A stretch of DNA of 64,000 bases from Anaerovirgula multivorans (lineage in GTDB: Bacteria > Bacillota > Clostridia > Peptostreptococcales > Natronincolaceae). The notes beneath the pieces are model-generated. The model was not told the origin of the DNA. It saw only the letters and a list, made by a program, of their open reading frames with translations, and ran no database searches. Location: assembly GCF_900188145.1 (NCBI RefSeq), contig NZ_FZOJ01000015.1, positions 43,600 through 107,599 on the forward strand, in the 5' to 3' direction. Shown here piece after piece: positions 52,507 through 61,341 of the stretch. Every line of letters starts with the position of its first letter. Positions within the stretch are counted from its first letter, which is position 1. Position numbers and translations under genes: made by a program.

Positions 52507-53598
52507 ATGATGGATTATTATATTTTCGCATTTATTATAGCAATGTCTCTTTCCTATATACTGACACCCTATGCAAAACGGATAGCGCATAAAATAGGGG
52601 CTATTGATGTACCTAAGGATAACAGAAGAGTACATAAAGTACCAATACCTAGGTTAGGCGGACTGGCTATATATATTGCTTTTATAGTTGCTACCTTGAT
52701 TATGGCAGTAGTCAGCCGTGATGTTTTAGATATTAGCAAAGGATTGATTGGTATTTTTGCAGGTGCAACCATCATTGTACTTATAGGTGTAATAGATGAT
52801 TCTAAACAAATATCTGCAAAGTATAAATTGTTAGGACAGATTATAGCAGCTACAATAGTTGTTTATAGCGGTGTTGAGGTTGAGTTTATTACCAATATAC
52901 TTAATAAGACTACTGGAACATTTCCATTAGGAAAGTTAGGTGTACCTTTAACCATCTTTTGGATTGTAGGGATTACCAATGCAGTAAACCTCATAGATGG
53001 ATTAGATGGTTTGGCAGCAGGAGTGTCCTCTATAGCAGCCTTGTCCTTAGCTTATGTAGCTTATTTAAGTGGGCAAGAAAATGGTCCAGCGATAGCTATG
53101 ATACTCATTATTTTAGCAGGTTCTTTAATAGGCTTCTTACCATACAACTTTAATCCAGCAAGAATATTTATGGGGGATACTGGGTCTTTATTAGTAGGTT
53201 TTATATTGGCTACTATATCGATAGAAGGGCTCATAAAAAGTGCCGCTACTATTGCTGTAGCGATACCAGTATTAGCGATACCAGTATTAGCTCTTGGAGT
53301 ACCTATTTTTGATACCACCTTTGCCATCATCAGAAGGCTTGTAAATGGGAGGCCTATTATGGAAGCAGACAAGGGGCACTTGCATCATAGATTATTGGAT
53401 CAAGGATTAAGTCAAAAACAAACAGTGTTGGTGCTATATTTCATTAGTATGCTGTTTGGAGCCAGTGCTATTGCCATCTCTGGCAGCAATAGAATAGGGG
53501 CCTACTTGATTTTAGTAGCTGTGTCTTTTGTAGTATTCTGGGGAGCATTGAGAATTGGTTTAGTAAAAAAACCACAGGAGAGAAAAGCCAACTCCTAA
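52507..53598 (+). CDS. tagO: Undecaprenyl-phosphate glycosyl-1-phosphate transferase (WecA/TagO family)
   Basis: A 363-residue membrane enzyme with about 11 helices, which attaches a sugar-1-phosphate (usually GlcNAc) to undecaprenyl phosphate, the first step of wall polymer synthesis. Motifs: VPKDNRRVHKVPIPRLGG, GVIDDSKQISAKYKLLGQ, NAVNLIDGLDGLAAG, FLPYNFNPARIFMGDTGSL and KGHLHHRLLDQG. It starts 17 bases after comEB. The symbol is given by family; WecA would be equally apt. Confidence 0.9.
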   Translation: MMDYYIFAFIIAMSLSYILTPYAKRIAHKIGAIDVPKDNRRVHKVPIPRLGGLAIYIAFIVATLIMAVVSRDVLDISKGLIGIFAGATIIVLIGVIDDSKQISAKYKLLGQIIAATIVVYSGVEVEFITNILNKTTGTFPLGKLGVPLTIFWIVGITNAVNLIDGLDGLAAGVSSIAALSLAYVAYLSGQENGPAIAMILIILAGSLIGFLPYNFNPARIFMGDTGSLLVGFILATISIEGLIKSAATIAVAIPVLAIPVLALGVPIFDTTFAIIRRLVNGRPIMEADKGHLHHRLLDQGLSQKQTVLVLYFISMLFGASAIAISGSNRIGAYLILVAVSFVVFWGALRIGLVKKPQERKANS

Positions 53599-53692
53599 AG
53601 AGAATGCTAATTAATTAAAAAGATGTTGGTTGTAATTGCCAGCTATAAAGTATATAATGATATTGAAGACAAATAATCTACATGGTGATTCT

Positions 53693-54034
53693 ATGAAACA
53701 TTATGATGAAGATACAGTTTATTTTATCTCTTATGCCAAGTTACCAACTGAGATTCCAGCAGCTGCCCTTCATAAGGTAGTAGGAATAGGTTTAATTATT
53801 AATACCAAAACTGGTAGAATCGTTGATGTCTCTTGTACATTACTTACCCAAGAGGCGAAGGACTTTATGAGGTCTATACTAATTGGGCGAAACCTGCACG
53901 AGGAAGATATTGACGATATAACAAATACCATTAAACTCAGATATCATGGTTACGCGCAAAAAGCTGTATGTGTAGCCATCAAAGGTAGCATTGAACGATA
54001 CAATACATGGAAACAAGAACAAATAAAGAAATAA
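53693..54034 (+). CDS. DUF3870 family protein
   Basis: A 113-residue protein of the DUF3870 family, function unknown. Features: DTVYFISYAKLP, GIGLIINTKTGRIVDVSCTLLT and YHGYAQKAVCVAIKGSIERY. No signal or membrane segment. The start is the ATG at 53693; an upstream ATG at 53636 lacks a site. Members of this family recur next to amino-acid catabolic enzymes in Clostridia, which fits the aminotransferase and BKACE genes that follow. Confidence 0.75.
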   Translation: MKHYDEDTVYFISYAKLPTEIPAAALHKVVGIGLIINTKTGRIVDVSCTLLTQEAKDFMRSILIGRNLHEEDIDDITNTIKLRYHGYAQKAVCVAIKGSIERYNTWKQEQIKK

Positions 54035-54087
54035 AGCATACTGCTTTTCTTACAACGATTATGTAACCCATAATGGTTAAGTGAGTA

Positions 54088-54170
54088 AAACCCAGTATAA
54101 TTATACCTATTTATCATCCAATCAATAAAATTTGGCGGGATAAGTGGGCATTATTATATTGGGTTTTTTT
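54088..54170 (+). terminator. Long hairpin with T-run after the DUF3870 gene
   Basis: AAACCCAGTATAA pairs with TTATATTGGGTTT (one mismatch) across a 52-base loop, followed by a run of T. Termination is likely despite the long loop. Confidence 0.6.
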
Positions 54171-54205
54171 ATTAATTAAAATAAAATCAAAGGGGAGGTT
54201 TTTTC

Positions 54206-55582
54206 ATGAGTGCAAATAAGGCTCCTAAGAATCATGTGTTTTACAGAAATCAAAATTGGCATTATCCTAAAATCCAAAAGGGAGAAGGGGTGTACCTCTA
54301 TGGAGAAGACGGCAAAAGATATCTAGACGCTTGCTCTGGTTCAGCTGTTGCCAACATTGGACATGGCAACAAGGAGATTGCGGAATTTGCAAAGCAGCAG
54401 ATTGAACGTGTTGCCTTTACACATTTATCAAGATGGACAGTGGATGTAATCGAAGAATGTGCTGCTAAGGTATGTGAATGGGCACCTGGAGATTTAAATC
54501 ATGTGTATTTTGTATCTGGAGGTTCTGAAGCTACAGAAACAGCTATGAAGATGGCGAGACAGTACTTTATAGAAAGAGACGGTAAAAAGAGTTCTAAATG
54601 GAAGGTAATCTCTAAATGGGATTCCTATCATGGCAACACCTTAGGGGCACTTTCCATGACGGGTCATCCAGGGCGTAGAAAGTATTACGATCCTATGCTG
54701 GCTAATTTCCCCAAAATCCCACAGTTCTACCATTATAGAAATCCATGGGGCTGCGAAACAGCAGAAGAAACCAGCATAAAAGCAGCTGAAGCCTTAGAGA
54801 CTGAAATATTAAGACAAGGCGCTGATAACATTGCTGCCTTCATTACAGAACCAGTTGTAGGTTCTGCTATACCAGGTGTACATCCTGAAAAGATTTATTT
54901 CGAGATGGTTAGAGAAATCTGTAATAAGTATGATGTATTGTTAATCGTAGACGAGGTAATGGCAGGGTTTGGAAGAACTGGAGAAAAATTTGCAGTAGAT
55001 CACTTTACTACTGTGCCTGATATTATTGCTTGTGCCAAGGGAATGAGTGCTGGCTATACACCAATGGGGGCAACGATATGCAATGATGAGATCTTTGATA
55101 CCATTATGGTTAAGGGCTCTGGCAACTTTGTTCATGGGCATACCTATGCCAGTAATCCATTATCATGTGGGATTTCATTAAAAGTATTGGAAATCATCGA
55201 AAGAGAAAATTATTTAGAAAATGCTAAGATACAGGGAGGATATTTTATAGAGAAGCTTCGAGAGCTATATAAATATCCTATCATTGGAGATGTTCGGGGA
55301 AAAGGATTAATGACAGGCTTGGAGTTTGTTAAGGATCAAAGCACCAAGGAACCTTTTGAGGTGAGTGAAAACGTAAAGGGTAAGTTCACGGTTAACTGTT
55401 TAGCAGAAGGAATTGTACCTTATCCAGGTGGCGGTTCAGCAGATGGAGTTCGTGGAGATGATACCCTATTGGCACCACCAATCAACATTACTAGAGAAGA
55501 AGTGGATGAACTATTGGCAGGGTTAGAAAGAGCTATAGCAAAGACCTGTGAAGATGTTTTGGGAGCAAATGTAGAAGCCTAA
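54206..55582 (+). CDS. Class III (omega-amino acid) aminotransferase
   Basis: A 458-residue PLP enzyme of the class III family, which moves an amino group from an omega-amino acid, beta-amino acid or amine. The PLP lysine is K278 in ACAKGMSAGYTPMGA. The cofactor aspartate is D249 in LLIVDEVMAGFGRTG, and the phosphate-binding part is VSGGSEATETAMK. The ATG follows AAAGGGGAGG. The gene pair with a beta-keto acid cleavage enzyme suggests breakdown of an amino acid through a beta-keto acid. Substrate not determined. Confidence 0.9.
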   Translation: MSANKAPKNHVFYRNQNWHYPKIQKGEGVYLYGEDGKRYLDACSGSAVANIGHGNKEIAEFAKQQIERVAFTHLSRWTVDVIEECAAKVCEWAPGDLNHVYFVSGGSEATETAMKMARQYFIERDGKKSSKWKVISKWDSYHGNTLGALSMTGHPGRRKYYDPMLANFPKIPQFYHYRNPWGCETAEETSIKAAEALETEILRQGADNIAAFITEPVVGSAIPGVHPEKIYFEMVREICNKYDVLLIVDEVMAGFGRTGEKFAVDHFTTVPDIIACAKGMSAGYTPMGATICNDEIFDTIMVKGSGNFVHGHTYASNPLSCGISLKVLEIIERENYLENAKIQGGYFIEKLRELYKYPIIGDVRGKGLMTGLEFVKDQSTKEPFEVSENVKGKFTVNCLAEGIVPYPGGGSADGVRGDDTLLAPPINITREEVDELLAGLERAIAKTCEDVLGANVEA

Positions 55583-55648
55583 GGTTGGATAATGATATAA
55601 AAAGATGTTCTATAGCTTGGACTACATTTAACAAGGGGGGGAATATAC

Positions 55649-56461
55649 GTGGAAAAACTAATTATAACGATAGCACCTACTGGAAATGTTCCAACAAAGG
55701 AATTAAATCCAAATACGCCGGTTACGTCTGATGAAATCGTAGATACGGTTGCGAAATGTAGAGAGTTGGGAGCAGCTATTGCCCATCTACATGTTAGAGA
55801 TGAAAATGGTGAACCTACTAGTGAACGAGGACTTTTTAAAGAGGTTGTAGATAAAATCCATGCCAAAAAGCTAGATATTATTACACAGCTGTCTACAGGA
55901 GCTAGGGGAGGCGGCAATACGTCAGAGTGGAGAAGTCAAATGTTGGACTTAAATATCGAAATGGCGAGTTTAGCAACTGGTTCTTCTAACTTCCCAGGTT
56001 CGGTTAACGCCAATTCGCCAGAGCTTATTCAATACTTAATTAACACCATGAAACAAAATGGTGTAAAACCAGAAATTGAAGCCTTTGACATGGGTATGAT
56101 TGATAACGCAAGATATTTATTGAAGAAGGGAATTTTAACTGGGTCCCTGCATTTTAATCTAGTTATGAATGTGCCTGGCTCTATTTCAGGTACTCCAAGA
56201 AACCTAATTCATATGGTGGAGAGCTTACCTCAAGATTCTACATGGTCCGTAACTGCCATCGGCAAGGCGCATGTTCCATTGTTGACAATGGCTATAGCTA
56301 TGGGAGGGAATGTAAGAACAGGGCTAGAGGATGTACTAGAGATATCTAAAGGGGTTCCAGCCAGCAATGAGATGTTGATGGAAAGAGTTGTAGGAATTGC
56401 AAAAGCCGTAGGTCGTGGGATAGCTACTCCAGATGAAGCAAGAAAAATACTGAGCTTATAA
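55649..56461 (+). CDS. Beta-keto acid cleavage enzyme (BKACE, DUF849)
   Basis: A 270-residue member of the BKACE family, whose prototype Kce splits 3-keto-5-aminohexanoate with acetyl-CoA in lysine fermentation. The zinc-binding HLH of AIAHLHVRDENG (H46, H48) and NFPGSVNANSPE, GSLHFNLVMNVPG and GGNVRTGLED are family blocks. GTG 55649 follows AAGGGGGG. Family members differ in substrate, and the other lysine-fermentation genes are not here, so the substrate is open. It pairs with the upstream aminotransferase. Confidence 0.88.
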   Translation: MEKLIITIAPTGNVPTKELNPNTPVTSDEIVDTVAKCRELGAAIAHLHVRDENGEPTSERGLFKEVVDKIHAKKLDIITQLSTGARGGGNTSEWRSQMLDLNIEMASLATGSSNFPGSVNANSPELIQYLINTMKQNGVKPEIEAFDMGMIDNARYLLKKGILTGSLHFNLVMNVPGSISGTPRNLIHMVESLPQDSTWSVTAIGKAHVPLLTMAIAMGGNVRTGLEDVLEISKGVPASNEMLMERVVGIAKAVGRGIATPDEARKILSL

Positions 56462-56473
56462 TACGGTGAGACC

Positions 56474-57316
56474 AAGGGGACGGTTCTATTGGTTGAATCA
56501 CCTCTAAATTTATGATAGCATATATTTGGAGGTGATTTTTTATGCCAAGAAAAGCAAGAAAAAAAGTGAAAGTGGTATTTATCATATAGTTTTACGGGGA
56601 ATTAATAAGCAAATTATATTTGAAGATGAGGAAGATAATGTAAAATTTATACAGACATTGAAAGAATATAAAAATAAAAGTGGATACAAGATATATGAAT
56701 ATTGTCTAATGGGTAATCATGTCCATATCCTTCTACAAGAGTTAGAAGAGGGAATAGAAACAATTATGAGACGTATAGGATCAAGCTATGTATATTGATA
56801 CAATTGGAAATATAAGAGATGCGGGCATTTGTTTCAAGATAGATATAAAAGTGAGCCAGTTGAAAATGAAAGCTACTTTTTAACGGTATTGAGATATATA
56901 CACCAAAACCCATTAAAAGCAGGGATGACGAAGAACGTTAAAGATTATAAATGGAGTAGTTATAATGAATTTATGGATAAAGAAAAAATTGTAGATGCAG
57001 ATTTTGCATTGAAAATATTTAATGAAGATAGAGAAAAAGGGATAGAAAAATTTAAAATACACCATGAAGAAATAAGTGCTATAAAATGCTTGGACATTGA
57101 AGGAAAAAAGAGATTGACAGATGAGAAAGCAATAGAAGTAATTAAAAGGATTTGTAGCTTGAAAAACTGTTTAGAGATTCAAAATATGAGTCAAGAAACG
57201 AGAAACAAATATATGAAACGATTAAAAGAAGAGGGACTATCCACAAAGCAAATATCAAGATTAACAGGAGTCAGCAGAGGAGTTGTTCTAAAAACCTAAT
57301 CAAAAGAACTGTCCCT
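56474..57316 (+). mobile_element. REP-associated tyrosine transposase (RAYT) element, copy 1
   Basis: An 843-base element. Ends are inverted: AGGGGACGGTTCT (left) and AGAACTGTCCCT (right). A hairpin AATCACCTC (56496-56504) with GAGGTGATT (56529-56537) lies before the start codon and would hide the GGAGGTG ribosome binding site. The transposase inside is broken. The right end abuts a truncated NADAR-family gene. A shortened second copy at 62376 shares the left 260 bases nearly exactly. Confidence 0.75.
56542..57299 (+). pseudogene. Y1-family transposase, frameshifted and with a nonsense codon
   Basis: The intended product is a roughly 250-residue Y1 (HUH) transposase starting MPRKARKK, with GIYHIVLRGINKQIIFEDE and the HUH motif GNHVHILL. 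Compared with the copy at 62444, one base is missing near codon 8 (GCAAGAAAAAAAGTG against GCAAGAGAAAAAAGTG). At 56796-56798 a TGA replaces the expected TGG (reading VYWYNWKYKRCGH). The C-terminal part from 56829 is intact and ends with a helix-turn-helix-like SRLTGVSRGVVLKT. The gene is inactive as written. Confidence 0.85.
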
Positions 57317-57323
57317 GTGATTT

Positions 57324-57698
57324 GTGATGTACATGAAAGCAAAGCTTTTTGCAGATGAAGAAATAGCGCAGAAGATACTAAAAGTAAAATCGCCCATTCA
57401 ACAGAAGGTACTTGGACGGAAAGTAAGACATTTTGATCAGAAAATATGGGAAAGTAATTGTAAGAAGGTTGTATATGATGGGAATTATGCTAAGTTTACA
57501 CAAAATACAGATTTAAAACAGTTGCTTATGAAGACGAAAGGAACGACACTAGTGGAAGCAAGTCCTACTGACCGTATCTGGGGTGTTGGCTTGGCAGAAG
57601 AGGATTCAAGAATCTTGGATCGGAAGACGTGGAAGGGGAAGAACTGGCTAGGTGAAATATTAACGCAGCTAAGGAAGGATTTGTTGGGAGTGGAGTAA
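57324..57698 (+). pseudogene. NADAR-family protein, 5'-truncated
   Basis: The 124 residues match the C-terminal two thirds of a NADAR (YbiA-like) N-glycosidase-type protein: KAKLFADEEIAQKIL, LGRKVRHFDQKIWESNC, YAKFTQNTDLKQLL and WGVGLAEEDSRI. The usual N-terminal third (ending in an E-Q-Y-M-M-type motif, of which MMYMKAKLF is the remains) is missing. The transposon right end lies 8 bases upstream, so the element insertion probably removed or displaced it. NADAR proteins act on ADP-ribose-like or riboflavin-pathway compounds. A terminator follows. Confidence 0.75.
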
Positions 57699-57716
57699 TG
57701 TAGAGGAAATAAGTTG

Positions 57717-57749
57717 AGCAGCTCATCGCTTTTGAGAGCTGTTTTTTCA
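57717..57749 (+). terminator. Terminator after the NADAR remnant
   Basis: CAGCTC...GAGCTG (with adjoining bases) followed by TTTTTTC. Confidence 0.75.
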
Positions 57750-57750
57750 T

Positions 57751-57769
57751 TTGTATACTTGACATACAA
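57751..57769. promoter_or_regulatory. MarR-type operator 1 overlapping a -35 box
   Basis: TTGTAT-acttgac-ATACAA, a perfect 6+6 inverted repeat containing TTGACA (57759-57764). A near-identical site lies 28 bases on, at 57779. Confidence 0.65.
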
Positions 57770-57778
57770 ATATTTTTA

Positions 57779-57797
57779 TTGTATGCTTGACATACAA
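57779..57797. promoter_or_regulatory. MarR-type operator 2
   Basis: TTGTAT-gcttgac-ATACAA, identical to operator 1 except for one spacer base. Both lie within 140 bases upstream of the marR start, which suggests autoregulation. Confidence 0.65.
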
Positions 57798-57889
57798 TAA
57801 GTTATAAGATGCTAACTTTGAGAGAAGATGAAAAAATGGTTGAGCAAAAAGAAAATCTATACAACGGATAAGACGAAGGAGAGAGTGAC

Positions 57890-58342
57890 ATGAGTGACCT
57901 AAAAAACTTGGTTATTAACGACTTTATCAAGATGACCGAGCGAATTGCAAACGGAAAAACCAATGTGTTGGACTTCGGTTCGGAAGATATGACTTTTTAC
58001 CGGGGTGAAATTCACATGCTCAAAATGGTGGGCGACTATCCGGGGATCTTCATCTCTGAAATGGCGCGAAATTTCAATATTACCCGTGCAGTTGTGGCAA
58101 AGACTGTACGAAAACTGGAAAAACGCGGATTTTTGTTGAAGGAGGAGGATCGTGAGGATAAGAAGCGCCTGTGTCTTTTCCTGACAGAAAAAGGGAAAAA
58201 GGTATATGAACTGCACCACATATACCATCAGGAATTTGACCGTCCGCTGTTTGCTTATCTTGAAAGCTTGGATGAGGCTGATTTGCATATCATTCAGGAA
58301 TTTCTGAAACACGCGAACAGTCTGATTGAAAATCACTTTTAG
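57890..58342 (+). CDS. MarR family transcriptional regulator
   Basis: A 150-residue winged-helix repressor. The recognition region reads NFNITRAVVAKTVRKLEKRGFLLKEEDREDKKRL with the wing DREDKKR; key residues ITRAVVAKTVRKL. Helices at both ends form the dimer. The ATG at 57890 follows GGAGAGAG. Two palindromes overlap its promoter. It heads an operon with an iron-siderophore-type importer and a methyltransferase, so it probably controls them in response to a metal chelate or small ligand. Codons here are richer in G and C than in neighbouring genes. Confidence 0.88.
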   Translation: MSDLKNLVINDFIKMTERIANGKTNVLDFGSEDMTFYRGEIHMLKMVGDYPGIFISEMARNFNITRAVVAKTVRKLEKRGFLLKEEDREDKKRLCLFLTEKGKKVYELHHIYHQEFDRPLFAYLESLDEADLHIIQEFLKHANSLIENHF

Positions 58343-58364
58343 CGATTGGAGGAAATGAATAAAC

Positions 58365-59462
58365 GTGAAAAACCTATGGATAATCATTCTAGCTAGCGTA
58401 CTTGCATTGTTCTTCGCCGGTTGTGGAAATGTTCCCGCTTCTTCTGCGTCAGATATTGAGGATACAAGTAGGTCTCTGGTAAGAACCGTTACCGATTTAG
58501 GAGGAAATACCGTAAAACTCCCGCCTGCAGAAGAAATACGCCGTGTAGTGGTTATTGCTCCGCCTACAGCTTCAATACTGCTGGGAGTTATTCCTGATAC
58601 AGACATGATCGTAGGGGCAAATGAGCGGGCTTTTACTAGTGCCAACAATGAAATTGTAGGCAAGCTGTTTCCAAACTGGAGCCGTGCCGAGACCGCTTTT
58701 GTGAGTGAAGGCTTTGTATCAAATACCGAGGAGCTTTTGAAACTTAACCCGGACATCGTGTTTTACTACGGGGACTTCCAAAAATCTGGGATTGAGAACC
58801 TTGGGATTCCTACGGTTGATTTTATGATAGAAGGTGAAAACAATCCCCAAACCGTGACGATTGCATGGGACAATCTGATGCGCCGTATCTTTGACATGGA
58901 AGGCTCGACTACTCTAGAACAGGAATGGAAAGACTCGAACCAAAAGGCACAGGAAGTTTTGAGTACATATAAAGGGGAAAAGAAAAGTGCACTGTTCCTC
59001 TTCAGTAATACCGGAGGTGCGATTGCCGTTTATGGAAGCCACACCTATGCAGATACATGGTTTGAAAAGAGCGGCCTTATCAATGCGGCAGCAGATGTGA
59101 AAGGACAGGCTGAAGTAAGTATGGAACAGCTTTATGAGTGGGATCCGGATCATATTTATGTCTTTATCGGAAGCCCTGCATCCATGATGCTCTCCAACAA
59201 AGTAAAGGGACAGGATTGGTCGATGCTCACTGCATATAAAAACAAGACCATCATCGACATACCACAGGCCATCTATTCCTGGGGATCACCCTGCTCCGAT
59301 TCGCCGCTTATGCCCTTATGGCTGATTTCCAGAAGCTATCCCGAGCTTTTAAGCGTGAAGGAATTTTCAACTCTGTTTTCTAAATATTATGAAAGGATGT
59401 ATGGCATTGAGCTTGGCGATGAACTGATTACAACTGTTTTAAGCCCGCGCAAGCCGCAATAA
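58365..59462 (+). CDS. Metal-chelate ABC transporter, substrate-binding lipoprotein
   Basis: A 365-residue class III binding protein (FecB/BtuF fold). A lipoprotein signal peptide ends in FFAGC, with the lipidated cysteine near residue 20. TVTDLGGNTVKLPP is the usual first block, then RRVVVIAPPTASILLGV, then LLKLNPDIVFYYG. Ligands of this family are iron siderophores, haem, cobalamin or other chelates; the ligand here is not clear. GTG 58365 lies 22 bases after marR. It forms one operon with the permease and ATPase. Confidence 0.88.
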   Translation: MKNLWIIILASVLALFFAGCGNVPASSASDIEDTSRSLVRTVTDLGGNTVKLPPAEEIRRVVVIAPPTASILLGVIPDTDMIVGANERAFTSANNEIVGKLFPNWSRAETAFVSEGFVSNTEELLKLNPDIVFYYGDFQKSGIENLGIPTVDFMIEGENNPQTVTIAWDNLMRRIFDMEGSTTLEQEWKDSNQKAQEVLSTYKGEKKSALFLFSNTGGAIAVYGSHTYADTWFEKSGLINAAADVKGQAEVSMEQLYEWDPDHIYVFIGSPASMMLSNKVKGQDWSMLTAYKNKTIIDIPQAIYSWGSPCSDSPLMPLWLISRSYPELLSVKEFSTLFSKYYERMYGIELGDELITTVLSPRKPQ

Positions 59463-59470
59463 TACGGTCA

Positions 59471-60508
59471 ATGATTAACGAAAGAATTCAAAAAACCAAA
59501 ACCAAATCTATTGTGTCAAAGCTGGTTGTGCTTGGAGGATTGCTGGTCCTTTCGATGCTGGGGTCTCTCTTGTGGGGGCGCTATAGTATGAATTCCGGTG
59601 AAGTTTTACAGGTATTTCAATCGAAACTTTCTGGCATACCTCATTCCGGTCTTGAAATCGCGGAGCACGTCATCTTTCAGGTCCGGCTTCCCAGAATTCT
59701 CATAGCTGCACTTATAGGTGCGGGACTTTCCGTAGTGGGGGCATCCTTACAGGGACTTTTTCAGAATCCCCTTGTTAGCCCTGATATACTGGGGGTCTGC
59801 TCTGGGGCTGGTTTTGGCGCGGCACTGGGCATCCTTCTCACATCGGGAATTGGGTATCTGACCACCGGGTTGTCTTTTTCTTTTGGATTGGTTAGTGTAA
59901 TTTTAACGCTTTCAATGGTGAGAGTCAAAGGGCAGGCGCAAACCATGTCCTATATTCTCTCAGGTATCATTGTAACGTCAGTTTTTTCAGCTTTAACCTC
60001 GCTGATTAAATATGTTGCAGATGTAAACGACCAGCTTCCTGCCATTACCTTTTGGTTAATGGGGAGCTTTGCAAACACGAAATTTGAGGATTTAACGTTG
60101 ATTCTTTTTCCCATTCTCGCAGGGATTGTGGGACTTCTACTGTTAAGATGGAGACTTAATATTCTTTCTCTTGGTGATGAGGAAGCGTTCTCTTTGGGAA
60201 TCAACCCACAGGTGATACGTATTTCTGTTATCCTTTTCAGCACGGTTATTACTGCTGCCTGTGTGACGGTTTCAGGAATTATTGGTTGGGTGGGGCTGGT
60301 TATTCCACATATTTGCCGCCGTATCGTGGGAGTAAACCACAGCGGCCTTCTTCCCGCCTCCTGCCTGCTGGGTGCAAATTTTATGGTGATAGTGGATTGT
60401 GTTGCACGGAATTTAACTGCGGCTGAAATTCCGATTGGTATTCTTACGGCTTTGATCGGAGCGCCTTTCTTTGCACTGATCTACAGCCAAATGAAAGGAG
60501 AAGCATAA
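59471..60508 (+). CDS. Metal-chelate ABC transporter permease (FecCD/BtuC type)
   Basis: A 345-residue permease with about ten membrane helices. Family blocks: VRLPRILIAALIGAGLSVVGASLQGLFQNPL (key part GASLQGLFQNPL), LSGIIVTSVFSALTSLI and the ATPase-contact loop SLGINPQVIR, then GIIGWVGLVIPHICRR. It ends exactly where the ATPase starts (TAATG overlap). A single permease gene implies a homodimeric channel. Confidence 0.92.
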   Translation: MINERIQKTKTKSIVSKLVVLGGLLVLSMLGSLLWGRYSMNSGEVLQVFQSKLSGIPHSGLEIAEHVIFQVRLPRILIAALIGAGLSVVGASLQGLFQNPLVSPDILGVCSGAGFGAALGILLTSGIGYLTTGLSFSFGLVSVILTLSMVRVKGQAQTMSYILSGIIVTSVFSALTSLIKYVADVNDQLPAITFWLMGSFANTKFEDLTLILFPILAGIVGLLLLRWRLNILSLGDEEAFSLGINPQVIRISVILFSTVITAACVTVSGIIGWVGLVIPHICRRIVGVNHSGLLPASCLLGANFMVIVDCVARNLTAAEIPIGILTALIGAPFFALIYSQMKGEA

Positions 60509-61278
60509 TGCTGCTGCAAGTTGAAAACGGTAGTTATTCTTATACAAAGGAAAATCCTGTGCTGCAAGGCATAAACTTCTCTTTGCAGGAAGGAGAAATC
60601 CTTGCCGTCATGGGACCTAACGGGATTGGGAAAACAACACTGCTTAAATGTCTGATGGGTATTCTCAAATGGCAGTCGGGACATAGCCTGATCGATGGTC
60701 AAGACAGCGGCATGGAGAGAAAAAAGATCGGTTATGTACCCCAGGCACATCGTTTTTCCTTTTCCTACTCTGTGCGAGACATGGTGGTGTTTGGTCGGGC
60801 GAAATATATGTCTTTATTGGTGTCGCCCGGCAAGGAAGACTATAAAATTGCGGATGCTGCTTTGGAGGAAGTGGGGATTGTGCATCTGCGGGACAAATCT
60901 GTGAGCCGGTTAAGCGGAGGGCAGCTTCAACTTGTATTGATTGCCCGCGCTTTGGCTGGTCAGCCGTGCCTTTTAATACTGGATGAACCCGAATCCCATC
61001 TGGATTTTTCTAATCAATTCACCATACTGCAGATTATAAAGCGGTTGGCAAAAGAGAAAGGCATTGCCTGTGTAATGAATACGCATTACCCTGATCATGC
61101 GATTCGATTTGCCGACCATATTTTGCTTTTGAAAGGTGAACGATACCTTGTTGGACGGCCTCGTGATGTTCTTTCAAAAGAAAACGTGAGAGAATATTTT
61201 AAGATGGAATCTTCCATGGAACGTGTTTTTATTGATGGCAGGGAAATTGATTTATTTGTACTGCTGGATAAAATTTGA
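60508..61278 (+). CDS. Metal-chelate ABC transporter ATP-binding protein (FecE/BtuD type)
   Basis: A 256-residue ATPase with Walker A GPNGIGKTT, signature LSGGQLQLVLIARAL, Walker B LLILDEPESHLDF and switch histidine in NTHYPDHA. The glutamine loop is GYVPQAHRF. The start codon overlaps the permease stop. It completes a binding protein-permease-ATPase importer under the MarR regulator. Confidence 0.93.
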   Translation: MLLQVENGSYSYTKENPVLQGINFSLQEGEILAVMGPNGIGKTTLLKCLMGILKWQSGHSLIDGQDSGMERKKIGYVPQAHRFSFSYSVRDMVVFGRAKYMSLLVSPGKEDYKIADAALEEVGIVHLRDKSVSRLSGGQLQLVLIARALAGQPCLLILDEPESHLDFSNQFTILQIIKRLAKEKGIACVMNTHYPDHAIRFADHILLLKGERYLVGRPRDVLSKENVREYFKMESSMERVFIDGREIDLFVLLDKI

Positions 61279-61341
61279 TGAAAATTACAGGAATATGATT
61301 TTATTTAAGATACATTAACTGAATAGAAAGGGTGTGACAAT

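Noticed and set aside
57899..58756. A 285-residue minus-strand gene over marR and the binding protein
   Set aside because: It is a shadow frame across two plus-strand genes with clear family motifs and has no ribosome binding site.
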